Positions 16,989-25,860 of a stretch of 64,000 bases of DNA are shown here, one piece after another. The position numbers and the translations under genes are program-made. Source of the DNA: UBA1189 sp045594245 (GTDB lineage Bacteria; Bacteroidota; Bacteroidia; Bacteroidales; Bacteroidaceae); assembly GCA_045594245.1 (NCBI GenBank), contig JAZNYG010000015.1:1-64000 (forward strand). Reading direction: 5' to 3'. Numbering within the stretch: position 1 is the first letter of the stretch; every line of letters begins with the position of its first letter. Under the pieces are notes generated by a model that was not told where the DNA came from, did not search any database, and was given only the letters and a program-made list of their open reading frames with translations.

Positions 16989-18847
16989 TTTTTTTGAATT
17001 CTTTCTGCATCGACTTTGCTTCTATGATAAGCACATTTTGCAACATGTTGCAAATACCATCCCTGCTCTAGCCCTCTACCCCTGAACGTGTTTGATATAT
17101 CTTGATATATCTGTTCTGCTCTGAGGTAATCATGTTTTCTATATGCAGTTTCTGCCTCATATTCCTTCATTATAAGATCTATGAAGGGGTGTTGATCCTC
17201 TACCAAATCAATCTCATTCATACATTCTAGATAATATTGCTTCCAATCTTCATCACGACTAAGGCATTGATTGACCACTCTTATAAAAGCTTTAAATGGA
17301 TCTTCCTCTCCAATTTCATCTTTAACAGACTCTGTGATTTCTTCTCCTATTTCAATCTGTTTTTTTGTTTGAGAAGAAAAGAAGCGTTGATTATCTGAAG
17401 TCTTGATAAATCTAATAAGATCTTCTCCAATAATCAATATAACGCTATAGTCTTTTTCGCTTCTAACGCTACGCCCTAAACCTTGTTCTATTTTCTGGGC
17501 TATTTTTGTGTCAATTAGTTCACTTCCTTCTCGGCAAGCTTGTTCATATCGATCAGAAAGATTTGCAAATACAGGAAGAGAATCCAATGTCAATATGCGA
17601 CATTGATTATCAGGCAAATCTATGCCATCATACCGATTAACAAAAACCACTGTATGATCATAGCATAAACCTTGGCCTAAATACGAAATTTCCTCTTTCA
17701 AAGCCTCTCTCTGAGCAATATGTGCTCCTTTCTTTAAATAGTAATCTGCACAGAAATTTGAAGGAACAAGAATAACTTTGCTAATAGACCCTGAGGGTAC
17801 AGGTTTACAAGCCCAGTTTCTCATTAATTCTGTATTTAATCTCTCATCGATACGAGTGGGAAAGATTATCATCTTTTCTCCAGACCATTTTGACAAACTG
17901 TTCGTCAATGGGGTTTGAATGGCACTTACGTTAAATCCCAAACCTTTAACAAAAAAGGAGTCGTCTTGGGTAGTCGCTGACATTGCAATGCGTTGCCTAG
18001 CAGTAGTAAAGGCCGTAAAACGAGAAATGAGACTATAGTCAGGAACAATTTCAACTCCTAGTCCCGTAAAATATACACTACAATCTTCCCATAAATCTTT
18101 CAATAATGGGTAAACAAATCTCAACTCTTCATCATCTTGATGCTTACTCATGAATTCTGCGACATCCTGTTTCTTGTCAATCCAATCCCAATATGGGACT
18201 TGCATTATAACCGCTGCAGTCTCCTTGTTCTTAATGTCAAAATAAGATCCTTCACCTTGCTTACGCATGGAAGATTCGAATAAGTTTATAAGGAATTGAT
18301 ATATATCAGATCTTTTTTTTGCTCTCACAGAATAAGAAGAGCGCATAGAATCAATACATGCGTGAGAATCATCCAAGACTACTGTACCTATATTTACATG
18401 TTTGGTGTTGTCTATGCCAAATTGAGAGCGTCCATTAAAAAATCTTTGTACATAAGTAATAAGTATTTCAGTCCCCTCTAAAAATTCAATAGGTATTTCA
18501 TTCCCAGGAAGATGTAATTTGTGTTTTATTCCGAACTTTGTAGCATCTTTTGATGCCTGTTCAGCTAATTGAATACTCGGACAAACATATAAACAAGGTC
18601 CAAATCCTGCATTAAGACGCGATTGCAACGCTAATAACCCAATAAGGGTTTTCCCCTCACCTGTGTGTAACTTAATTATTACATCTTTATCATTGTATCT
18701 GTTATTAAACCAATCATTCAAGATTCTTTCTTGGATGGGGCGTAATGGACCAGCAGATGCCTGTCGATCTAATTCATCGTATATAGATCTAGGATCTGTT
18801 ATTTTTTGTATAGTTCTACTTTTGAGCTTCTTTTTAAAATCAACCAT
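16976..18847 (-). CDS. SF2 helicase, zero-frame product of a putative frameshifted helicase-nuclease defence gene
   Basis: Protein of 623 residues. Helicase motifs: I HTGEGKT (61-67), II DDSH (159-162, where DEAD/DEAH is usual), III SAT (290-292), and VI QGLGRSVRSEKD (455-466) with the arginine finger. RPIQ near residue 36 resembles the Q-motif region. The last 120 residues are helical. The stop comes immediately after A AAA AAG in the correct phase for -1 slippage into the nuclease frame. The base composition is far more AT-rich than its neighbours, which fits horizontal acquisition. An ATP-driven translocase coupled to a nuclease suggests anti-phage or anti-plasmid activity, but I cannot assign it to a named system. 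A -7 box (TACCTTTG on the minus strand) lies about 135 bases upstream. Confidence 0.8.
   Translation of the reverse strand: MVDFKKKLKSRTIQKITDPRSIYDELDRQASAGPLRPIQERILNDWFNNRYNDKDVIIKLHTGEGKTLIGLLALQSRLNAGFGPCLYVCPSIQLAEQASKDATKFGIKHKLHLPGNEIPIEFLEGTEILITYVQRFFNGRSQFGIDNTKHVNIGTVVLDDSHACIDSMRSSYSVRAKKRSDIYQFLINLFESSMRKQGEGSYFDIKNKETAAVIMQVPYWDWIDKKQDVAEFMSKHQDDEELRFVYPLLKDLWEDCSVYFTGLGVEIVPDYSLISRFTAFTTARQRIAMSATTQDDSFFVKGLGFNVSAIQTPLTNSLSKWSGEKMIIFPTRIDERLNTELMRNWACKPVPSGSISKVILVPSNFCADYYLKKGAHIAQREALKEEISYLGQGLCYDHTVVFVNRYDGIDLPDNQCRILTLDSLPVFANLSDRYEQACREGSELIDTKIAQKIEQGLGRSVRSEKDYSVILIIGEDLIRFIKTSDNQRFFSSQTKKQIEIGEEITESVKDEIGEEDPFKAFIRVVNQCLSRDEDWKQYYLECMNEIDLVEDQHPFIDLIMKEYEAETAYRKHDYLRAEQIYQDISNTFRGRGLEQGWYLQHVAKCAYHRSKVDAERIQKKRMS
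16989..16995 (-). other. Slippery heptamer A AAA AAG (with the G at 16988) at the helicase/nuclease junction
   Basis: On the minus strand the zero-frame codons are CAA AAA AAG CGC ATG AGC TGA. The seven A run followed by G gives A AAA AAG in X XXY YYZ phase, the same heptamer used by bacterial dnaX. A -1 slip reads GCG CAT GAG CTG and enters the nuclease frame, which is open for 224 codons. The zero-frame stop lies three codons downstream. Confidence 0.65.
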
Positions 18848-19273
18848 TTTTGTTTAAATATATGAGTTTATAAAGTATGGCTAAATATTTGAGATTGTCT
18901 TAATTTATATATTGGATTTTGAATTGGTAATGAAAGGACTAAATAATACTTACATGGATTCTAAAAAATTCTCTTAGATTTACAAAGGTATAAAAATATA
19001 TAAAAAAAATGTAGGGGATAAATTATTTTATTCTAATGAAATACTCTCGATAATGTGTCAAGCGATATTTTAATATACAAGATCTACAATTTTTATGGTA
19101 CTATTCAATAACAAAAAATGCCGTATGCAAACTTTTAGGAATTTGAGACGACATTTGTATGAAGGAACCTGTAGAAGTGAAACTATCCGTTAAAAATAAA
19201 ACTTTTTGCATCATTAGTTTGTACTTTTATTCGAAAATGCGTATTTTTGCCGTTAAATATTAACGTTTATGTT
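18848..19273. other. AT-rich divergent intergenic region of the defence island
   Basis: About 425 bases separate the divergent helicase and RloA-like genes. It contains a -7 box for the helicase (CAAAGGTA on the plus strand, 18983-18990) leaving a leader of about 135 bases, and a complete promoter for the RloA-like gene near 19218-19249. I see no open frame, tRNA or clear hairpin array in the rest. Confidence 0.6.
19218..19249 (+). promoter_or_regulatory. Promoter of the RloA/RloB-like operon
   Basis: -33 TTTG at 19218-19221 and -7 TATTTTTG at 19242-19249, separated by 20 bases, an exact Bacteroidota sigma-type promoter. It places transcription start shortly before the ATG at 19274 and rules out the in-frame TTG at 19247, which lies inside the -7 box. 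Confidence 0.75.
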
Positions 19274-20602
19274 ATGATACTGAGAATTATTGCCGAGAAT
19301 ATTGCATCTTTTAAGCAGGCTGCTGAGTTTAACACCTTTCCTGTTAGTAGGAGCCATAGCCATGATAATCATAAAATTGCGTGCGGACATGCTACGGCAT
19401 TAAGATTGGCTGCAATATATGGCGCTAATGGTGCAGGAAAGAGTAATCTGCTGAGTGTACTAGCTCTGCTACAACAGTTTGTGGCAGCAGGGTCACTACA
19501 GGAAATTCAGTTTGGAGATAATCTGGCATTCAAATTGGATGCCGAGTATATTAAGCGGCCATCAGGAATAGCCATAGAATTTTATAATGAAGGACATATT
19601 TTTTATTATCATATAGAGTTTAATAAAGAAAAAGTTTTCCTTGAAGAACTATACCTGAGCAAACGGAATAAGGACGAGGCAATATTCAAACGTAACCAAG
19701 ATGGATTCGTCATCTCAAAGGAATGCTTTGCTAATGGCTATAATGAATCTTTCGTTGATGGGCTGAGAAGACTTCTTCGTGCAGATATGATATTGCTTGC
19801 TATGATAGGAAAATATTATGCAAATGAGTTTCCAATCATATTTCAAGCCAGTGCCTGGTTTATGGAGAAGTTAACGGTTGTTGCTCCCTATTCTTCTCCG
19901 TTTTCAATGCCACATGCACTGGACAAAGATAAGGATTTTGAGAAGTTGGTTAATTCTGTCATCTCAGAAATTGGAGTGGGAATTTCTGAACTCAGAGTTC
20001 AGTCAAAGTATCTCGAAGAAGATAAGATAGAACAGGAACCGCGTATATATGCAGCCATAAAGGAGGCCAAGAATAATCCTGGACAACCTCAAATGGTGTT
20101 CGGCAATAATGTCGGTGAGTTTTTCAATGTAGTGTATGAAGATGGAAAGGTAGTGCTAAAAACATTGATAGCTATCCATAAGGATATGGATGGTAAAATA
20201 GTGGAGATGCCCTTGACCTTGGAATCGGATGGCACACGGCGAATTATAGAATACATGCCGATATTGTATATGCTGAATCGAAAAGATGCGGTCTATGTGG
20301 TTGACGAAATAGAAAGAAGTGTACATCCGATTTTGATTAAAGATCTTATCCGCAAATTATCAGATAGTAATATCATAAAAGGGCAATTGCTGTTTACGAC
20401 ACACGAATCGGCTTTGCTTGATCAAGGCATATTCAGACCCGATGAGATATGGTTTGCACAAAAGGATGTAGAGCAAGCTACCCAACTGTATCCTTTGAGT
20501 GATTTTAACATCCATAAGACGGCAAGTATCGAAAATGGCTATCTCAATGGCAGATATGGCGGTATCCCCTTTTTGTCCAATCTTAAAGATTTAAATTGGT
20601 GA
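19274..20602 (+). CDS. RloA/AbiLi-like ABC-type ATPase (AAA_15/AAA_21 family)
   Basis: Protein of 442 residues, beginning MILRIIAENIASFKQ, the usual first strand of SMC/OLD-like ATPases. Walker A is GANGAGKS at 50-57. Walker B is VYVVDEIERSVHP, with the catalytic Glu, and the H-loop is LLFTTHES. No nuclease domain is fused at the C-terminus, so the effector is probably the adjacent RloB-like protein, whose ATG follows the stop by one base. This ATPase plus RloB arrangement is that of RloA-RloB and the lactococcal abortive infection system AbiL; ATPase plus TOPRIM pairs such as PARIS work by a related logic. Family assignment is by motif and gene order, and phage defence is inferred. Confidence 0.8.
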   Translation: MILRIIAENIASFKQAAEFNTFPVSRSHSHDNHKIACGHATALRLAAIYGANGAGKSNLLSVLALLQQFVAAGSLQEIQFGDNLAFKLDAEYIKRPSGIAIEFYNEGHIFYYHIEFNKEKVFLEELYLSKRNKDEAIFKRNQDGFVISKECFANGYNESFVDGLRRLLRADMILLAMIGKYYANEFPIIFQASAWFMEKLTVVAPYSSPFSMPHALDKDKDFEKLVNSVISEIGVGISELRVQSKYLEEDKIEQEPRIYAAIKEAKNNPGQPQMVFGNNVGEFFNVVYEDGKVVLKTLIAIHKDMDGKIVEMPLTLESDGTRRIIEYMPILYMLNRKDAVYVVDEIERSVHPILIKDLIRKLSDSNIIKGQLLFTTHESALLDQGIFRPDEIWFAQKDVEQATQLYPLSDFNIHKTASIENGYLNGRYGGIPFLSNLKDLNW

Positions 20603-20603
20603 T

Positions 20604-21296
20604 ATGATTGAGCGAAGAAGAGATTACGGTAAGAAAGACCCTAGCAAAGATGCTCATAAAATATATATCGTTAGCGAAGGGTCTGCAAAGGAACCCAATT
20701 ATTTTGGTTTCTTCAAAGAGCTGTCTTCGAATTTAGAAATCATAACCATTCCTTCTTATGAGGGAAAGACCGACCCCGTGAAACTGAAGGAACAAGCCAC
20801 AGCATTATTCTTTGGTGATAGGCCGAAATATATACCAGACTATTTACAAGGTGATACGATATGGTTTGTGATAGATACTGATACTTGGGAAGAAGAAGGA
20901 AAGATTCAACCTTTGAGAAGTTTCTGCCTGGAACAAAATGAAAAAGTGGCACAAAACCCGCTACTTGAACGAGTGTACTCTGCGTGGAATGTTGCACAGA
21001 GCAATCCTTGCTTTGAGATATGGCTGTACTATCATCTGTATGAGCAAATACCTAAAGATGTAGAAGTCGAGGAGTGTTCATCATTCAAGGAATATGTAGA
21101 CCGATTGTTCTCTGGTGGATTTGATTGCGATAAAGATCCCGCAAGAATATTTGATGCAATCAGAAATGCAAAACATAATTTTGATTGCGTAGACGGTATT
21201 CTTGCAAGATATAGCACAGAAGTGTTTTTGTTGGGTGAAGAGATATACAAGTTTGTAGAAAGAGATATTATTCGTCTTAGAGGGAAGTTGGCATAA
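20604..21296 (+). CDS. RloB/AbiLii-like TOPRIM-type effector
   Basis: Protein of 230 residues with RloB family marks: IYIVSEGSAKEPNYF with acidic Glu25, WFVIDTDTWEEE with Asp91 and Asp93, and SNPCFEIWLYYHL at 133-145. The Glu followed by Asp-x-Asp pattern is that of TOPRIM-like nuclease folds. It is translationally adjacent to the RloA-like ATPase and followed by a hairpin terminator at 21328. By analogy with AbiL and PARIS it would be the toxic nuclease held inactive by the ATPase until infection. Its target, DNA or tRNA, cannot be told from the sequence. Confidence 0.82.
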   Translation: MIERRRDYGKKDPSKDAHKIYIVSEGSAKEPNYFGFFKELSSNLEIITIPSYEGKTDPVKLKEQATALFFGDRPKYIPDYLQGDTIWFVIDTDTWEEEGKIQPLRSFCLEQNEKVAQNPLLERVYSAWNVAQSNPCFEIWLYYHLYEQIPKDVEVEECSSFKEYVDRLFSGGFDCDKDPARIFDAIRNAKHNFDCVDGILARYSTEVFLLGEEIYKFVERDIIRLRGKLA

Positions 21297-21327
21297 TTGG
21301 TAATCTGCGACACGAATATAAGGGTTG

Positions 21328-21360
21328 TCCCCGATTCCACGTGATGTGGAGTCGGGGATT
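21328..21360. terminator. GC hairpin terminator after the RloB-like gene
   Basis: TCCCCGATTCCAC pairs with GTGGAGTCGGGGA. The flanking GTTGTCCCCGAT and TCGGGGATT are shared with 16221-16259, in the same orientation, so two near-identical copies bracket the AT-rich island. Confidence 0.75.
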
Positions 21361-21425
21361 TTGCATATTTCACCAATATACATGTTAAATCATTGGGAAA
21401 AAGTGAATATACGGAATAATATTTG

Positions 21426-21433
21426 TAATTTTG
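21426..21433 (+). promoter_or_regulatory. -7 box of the BACON/LRR lipoprotein operon
   Basis: TAATTTTG matches TAnnTTTG about 60 bases before the ATG at 21494. The -33 position (AGTG) matches poorly. Confidence 0.5.
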
Positions 21434-21493
21434 CGGAAATTTGCAAAAACGCTCAAGAACCAAGGATATTAATTACATTAGCACGATACGACA

Positions 21494-23014
21494 ATGAAGA
21501 CAATGAAAACGAATAAGTTTTGGATGTGTGCCCTGGCAATGACAGCTTTCTTGATGGGCGCTTGTATAGAGGAGAACGAGGCACCGACTCCCATATTCCC
21601 TACCGAAGTGGCCACACACACTGTAGCTGCCGGCGAAGAGGTGACTATCGCCTTCACGGCCAATACCGACTGGCAGCTCTCGTCCGATGCCATGTGGTGC
21701 AAGGTCGACGGCCTCTTTCTCGACACCAACGGCAAGGCTGGCGAGCAGCAAGTGACCTTTCATGTCAATGCCGACGGACAGAGTGTCGATGACAGCAAGG
21801 CCAATATCTCCCTTCGCATGGGCGAGGAGAGCCGTGTGATAGCTACAATCGTCCGCACAGGTATAACCAATGCCATTGTGCTGGGCAACGACTCTGTCAA
21901 CTACACTCACAATCAGACCGTAACCATCGGTGCCGAAGGAACGCTTACACTCGTCATCAAGGAGACGACCTTCGACAAGAACAACCTCTACATCAGCCAG
22001 AGTGCCGAGTGGCTCGACATACAGCGCGACGAAATGGTCATTACCCTGAGCGTGAAGCCCGAGTATCTGAAGTATAGCCAAAGCAATGCCACAGACTCCA
22101 TTTGCTTCAGCGACCGCGAGACTCCGATGATGCGCCTTCACGTGGCCTATACAGGCATGGATGCCCGGACTATCGCTTTGGAGCCGGGCACACAGTGGGG
22201 ACTCAAGGTGGCAGCCGATGGACAGACCTATAAGAACTCCCTGTACGAGATGACTCAAGAAGTGTATGATGCACCCATCGAAGTGACCGTGACTGCCCTC
22301 AATGACGCGTATACACTCTACTATGCCAATTACGACAAGAGCAACGGTTGCGTGCTTGCCGACACTGCAGGCTTGTGGGTCTCCATAGCTGATGACATGC
22401 AGGGCGGCATCACCCTCACTTTTGAGGAGAATACCGGCGGTGAGCGAACGGGCTACCTCTTCGTGCTCCCCAACGCCCTTTGTGACGAGGTTGCCCAGGG
22501 TGAAGGCGTTGCAGCGTTCCTGTTCGAAGACATGGATGGCATCCCCGAGTTGAAGGCCGCGTGCGAGCAATACCTCATAGCCGAGTTCACTCAGGAGAGC
22601 GCTTTAGCCGGTAGCTTCCACCTCATCGATGGCCCCACCTTCGAATATATGGAGGTTGCCCTCGAGACCGATGAGATGTATGTGGCTTTTGCTGAGTCTA
22701 ACGGCGTATCGGCCAACAATGTCTTCAAGGCCGAGCTGGAGTTTGCCTATCCCTACATTTTCAATCCCATGCTCCCCCTTGAGCTGTGGGATCCCAGCAT
22801 CGCAAACGGTACCATCAGCGTAATCAATATCACCACAGGTGAATATGCCGTAGAGGGTGAGGATTACTTTATTGAGCCCACCATGATGGAAGCCGAGGGC
22901 GACGACTACATGCTCCTCCAGTTCCGCTCCTACATCGAGTCAGACTATATCGTCTTCTTCGTCGATGCACAGAAGGTACACCACAAGGCCTTGGTAGTAA
23001 CCACGAAATATTAA
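21494..23014 (+). CDS. Surface lipoprotein with N-terminal BACON domain
   Basis: Protein of 506 residues with a lipobox (FLMGAC, Cys24). Residues about 30-125 form a BACON-type immunoglobulin-like domain (IAFTANTDWQLSSDAMWCKV, then VTFHVNADG), and a second similar beta domain follows around 130-200. The remainder is acidic and beta-rich with no recognised catalytic motif. BACON domains are Bacteroidota modules thought to bind glycans or mucin. It is the first gene of a three-lipoprotein run; the next starts 3 bases after its stop. The whole run lacks a SusC/SusD pair, so it is more like a surface adhesin set than a polysaccharide utilisation locus. Confidence 0.75.
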   Translation: MKTMKTNKFWMCALAMTAFLMGACIEENEAPTPIFPTEVATHTVAAGEEVTIAFTANTDWQLSSDAMWCKVDGLFLDTNGKAGEQQVTFHVNADGQSVDDSKANISLRMGEESRVIATIVRTGITNAIVLGNDSVNYTHNQTVTIGAEGTLTLVIKETTFDKNNLYISQSAEWLDIQRDEMVITLSVKPEYLKYSQSNATDSICFSDRETPMMRLHVAYTGMDARTIALEPGTQWGLKVAADGQTYKNSLYEMTQEVYDAPIEVTVTALNDAYTLYYANYDKSNGCVLADTAGLWVSIADDMQGGITLTFEENTGGERTGYLFVLPNALCDEVAQGEGVAAFLFEDMDGIPELKAACEQYLIAEFTQESALAGSFHLIDGPTFEYMEVALETDEMYVAFAESNGVSANNVFKAELEFAYPYIFNPMLPLELWDPSIANGTISVINITTGEYAVEGEDYFIEPTMMEAEGDDYMLLQFRSYIESDYIVFFVDAQKVHHKALVVTTKY

Positions 23015-23017
23015 ACT

Positions 23018-25699
23018 ATGATGAATATAAAGAATCAGATGAAGAAGATCTTTCGCATCGCCTCTTTCGCGCTGCTCCTCTGTGTGGTAGCAGGCTTCAC
23101 AAGCTGTGCCGAGGAGGATGACCTGCAGAACGTAGAGTATGGCTATGTGCAGTTCAAACTCTACAAGAACGACACTGCACCGGCCAAGAGTGCCACGCGT
23201 GCTACGTTGGATTTCCTGTCTGACGCGCATAAGGTGAAGGTGTATATGCAACATGGAAGCTCTACGATAGAGCAGACACTGGTGCTCAACTCCTACAATG
23301 CAGAGAATGCCGAGTATGGCTTGCGCAGCGATAAGCTGCAGTTGCTGGCGGGAGACTATCGTGTGGTGGGCTATACGCTCTATGATAACTTGGATGAGGA
23401 GATTATGACCGATGAGGCTTCGTCGCAGTTTACTGTCGTCCCCGACGGACTGGTATACCATAACCTCTCCGTTGATGTCACGCCGCGTGGCAAGGCTTCG
23501 TTCCGTCTCGTCAAGCCCGAGGCATTCACCGCCACTCGTGCCGGTGAGGCAGGGGCCTATCCGTTCAGCAATATCAAGGCGGTGAGCCTCACGGTGATGA
23601 ATGTCAATACACGGGAGAGCGTAGACATCAACAAGGTGCTTGTGGCGTTCCAGGAAGATTTTCATGACCACGCTATCGACGGATCGGGCTACAATGCTCA
23701 GACAACCTACTATACCGTAGATACCGTGGTGTGGCTCAAGGCTGGTGAGTATGCCGTAACGCACTATACTACCTATTCGGACAAGAAGGCACGCACGGTG
23801 CTCGAAGCGGCCAGCGTGGCTGATGGAGCGAGATTCACCGTTGCTGACAATGAGCTCACCGAGGAGGTGCCCGTCACCATCCAGCTGAGCGAGACGGCCG
23901 AGCACATCAAGGACTATCTTGCCCTGAAGGAGATTTGGCTTGCCCTCGACGGACCCAACTGGAGCTACTATGGCGAGGCCGAGGCTCCCGGTTGCAACTG
24001 GGACTTCAACAAAGACCTCGATATGTGGGGCGAGCAGCCGGGCGTAACCCTCGACGGTGACGGACGCGTGGTGTCGCTATCCTTGGCCGGTATGGGTGCC
24101 CGTGGTGTAGTGCCCGACGCCATAGGTCAGCTCAACAAGCTGGTGGTGCTCTCTCTCGGCACACACGACGAGAAGTTGGGCGGACATCTCTTTGAGGATG
24201 CCGGTGCCAACATGAGTGCCGAGCAGCGCGAGCGTATCCGTATGGACTACCATAACCGTTTCCTCAAGCGCGATATCCGCGAGGGACTCTCGGACATCCT
24301 CCAGGAGGGTGTCAACCGTGATGGCAAGCAGGCTCCCATCCTGAAGAGCACTCGCATAGAACTCAAGGATGTGCAGTCGGGTAACCTCACCAACCAGATT
24401 ACCGGAATCTCACGTGCCATGATGCGCCTTACCGAGTTGCAGCAGATCTACATTGCCAACTCGCCCATCACCGTAGAGAACTTCTTTGTCGACGTCAAGG
24501 AGGACTCTCCCTTCTATGGTGAACGCGAGACGTGGAGCTGGGAGAATATGACTGCGCTGACCGATATAGAAATCTACAACTGCCCTAAGCTCACGGCACT
24601 GCCTCTGGACCTGCTGACCAATGTGCCCGAATTGCAGTCGCTCAACATTGCCTGCAACAGCGGCATCAGCGGCGAGCAGCTCAAGAGCGACTGGGAAGCC
24701 ATCATCGACGGCAAGAGTGGCGACCGCCTGCAGATTCTCTATATGGGATACAACAATCTGGAGGAGTTCCCCAAATACGAGTACCTGAGCCGAATGAAGA
24801 AGCTGGCCATGCTCGACTGCACCAACAACAAGATCAAGACCCTCCACCCCTTTGGCAAGGGTATCAACCTCACCAAGGTATACCTCGACTATAACGAGAT
24901 AGAGACCATCCCCAGCCATAGGGAAGAGGATGGCTACGACTACTTCTTCGGCTATTTCGATGTGGAGCTCTTCTCTTGCACGCACAACAAGCTCAAAGAG
25001 GTGCCCGACATCTTCAATGCCAAGTCTGTCAATGTGATGGCTTCGGTGGACTTCTCCTACAACGAGATTACGGGTTTTGAGCACGGCGACAACCACCACG
25101 GCATCAATGCCACATCGGTATCGCTCTCGTACAATCGCTTGGAGACCATGCCGGCCGTACTCTTCAAGACGGGGTCGCCTATGGTTACGCTCATCCTCTC
25201 GGGTAATGGTATGAAGCGTATTCCCGAAGGCTCCATGACGGGTAAGTATGCTCATTTCTTACAGACGCTCGACCTCAGCTACAATAAGCTGACCGACCTG
25301 CCCAGTGACTTGTGGTCGAACAATATCCCCTATCTCTATGGTATCGACCTCAGTTACAATAGCTTCTCGGAGTTCCCCTACGAACCGCTCGATGGCGGCT
25401 ACCTCTCTACCTTCGGCATCCGTCACCAACGCGACGAACAGGGTAACCGCACGTTGAAGGAGTGGCCCACAGGACTGTATACCTGTCCCAGCTTGGGTGC
25501 TTTCTACATCGGTTCCAACGACCTGCGCAAGATTGAGGACACCATATCGCCCTATATCCGCTACTTTGAGATTAAGGACAATCCCAACATCTCCATCAAC
25601 CTGTCTGATGTGTGTGACTATATCGCAGCAGGCCTATACCTGCTCATCTATGACAAGACACAGGACATCCGTGGATGTGATTACTTGGATTTGGAATGA
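23018..25699 (+). CDS. Surface lipoprotein with DUF4458-like N-terminus and leucine-rich repeats
   Basis: Protein of 893 residues with a lipobox near residue 29 (VAGFTSC). Residues about 35-290 resemble DUF4458, with repeated beta blocks such as YVQFKLYKND and YRVVGYTLYDN. Residues about 300-890 hold a long series of leucine-rich repeats of the type LxxLxxLDLSYNKLTDLP (for example LQTLDLSYNKLTDLPSDLWS, and TSVSLSYNRLETMP). LRR lipoproteins of this kind in Bacteroidota bind host matrix or other ligands. It lies between two BACON proteins and is probably co-transcribed with both. Confidence 0.8.
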   Translation: MMNIKNQMKKIFRIASFALLLCVVAGFTSCAEEDDLQNVEYGYVQFKLYKNDTAPAKSATRATLDFLSDAHKVKVYMQHGSSTIEQTLVLNSYNAENAEYGLRSDKLQLLAGDYRVVGYTLYDNLDEEIMTDEASSQFTVVPDGLVYHNLSVDVTPRGKASFRLVKPEAFTATRAGEAGAYPFSNIKAVSLTVMNVNTRESVDINKVLVAFQEDFHDHAIDGSGYNAQTTYYTVDTVVWLKAGEYAVTHYTTYSDKKARTVLEAASVADGARFTVADNELTEEVPVTIQLSETAEHIKDYLALKEIWLALDGPNWSYYGEAEAPGCNWDFNKDLDMWGEQPGVTLDGDGRVVSLSLAGMGARGVVPDAIGQLNKLVVLSLGTHDEKLGGHLFEDAGANMSAEQRERIRMDYHNRFLKRDIREGLSDILQEGVNRDGKQAPILKSTRIELKDVQSGNLTNQITGISRAMMRLTELQQIYIANSPITVENFFVDVKEDSPFYGERETWSWENMTALTDIEIYNCPKLTALPLDLLTNVPELQSLNIACNSGISGEQLKSDWEAIIDGKSGDRLQILYMGYNNLEEFPKYEYLSRMKKLAMLDCTNNKIKTLHPFGKGINLTKVYLDYNEIETIPSHREEDGYDYFFGYFDVELFSCTHNKLKEVPDIFNAKSVNVMASVDFSYNEITGFEHGDNHHGINATSVSLSYNRLETMPAVLFKTGSPMVTLILSGNGMKRIPEGSMTGKYAHFLQTLDLSYNKLTDLPSDLWSNNIPYLYGIDLSYNSFSEFPYEPLDGGYLSTFGIRHQRDEQGNRTLKEWPTGLYTCPSLGAFYIGSNDLRKIEDTISPYIRYFEIKDNPNISINLSDVCDYIAAGLYLLIYDKTQDIRGCDYLDLE

Positions 25700-25708
25700 T
25701 TTTTATTA

Positions 25709-25826
25709 AGGAGATAAATGGAGATAAAAGGAGGTAAAAGGAGTTAAATGCCGAATGTCCTTACGCGCGAAAAAGCTAATGGCCTTTATCTCCACCAAAG
25801 CGAAGCGATAACTTCCTTTAACTCCC
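25709..25826. repeat. Intergenic palindrome of purine-rich tandem units (copy B)
   Basis: The left arm has repeated units GGAGATAAA, GGAGGTAAAA and GGAGTTAA; the right arm has TTTATCTCC, ACTTCC and TTTAACTCC. The centre includes CGAAGCG. It fills most of the gap between two lipoprotein genes of one operon, ending about 35 bases before the ATG at 25861. Same layout as the other intergenic palindromes but a different sequence. Confidence 0.7.
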
Positions 25827-25860
25827 TATAACTACAAAAGATAAAAGATAATAAGAACAT

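Noticed and set aside
16228..21360. Paired hairpins as att sites of an integrase-driven island
   Set aside because: No integrase, tRNA or direct att core is visible, and a third copy at 27576 sits after an ordinary gene, so terminator is the simpler reading.
21473..25255. Minus-strand open frames of 280-365 codons opposite the lipoprotein genes
   Set aside because: The plus strand has lipoboxes, BACON and LRR patterns; the opposite frames show no motif and overlap them completely.
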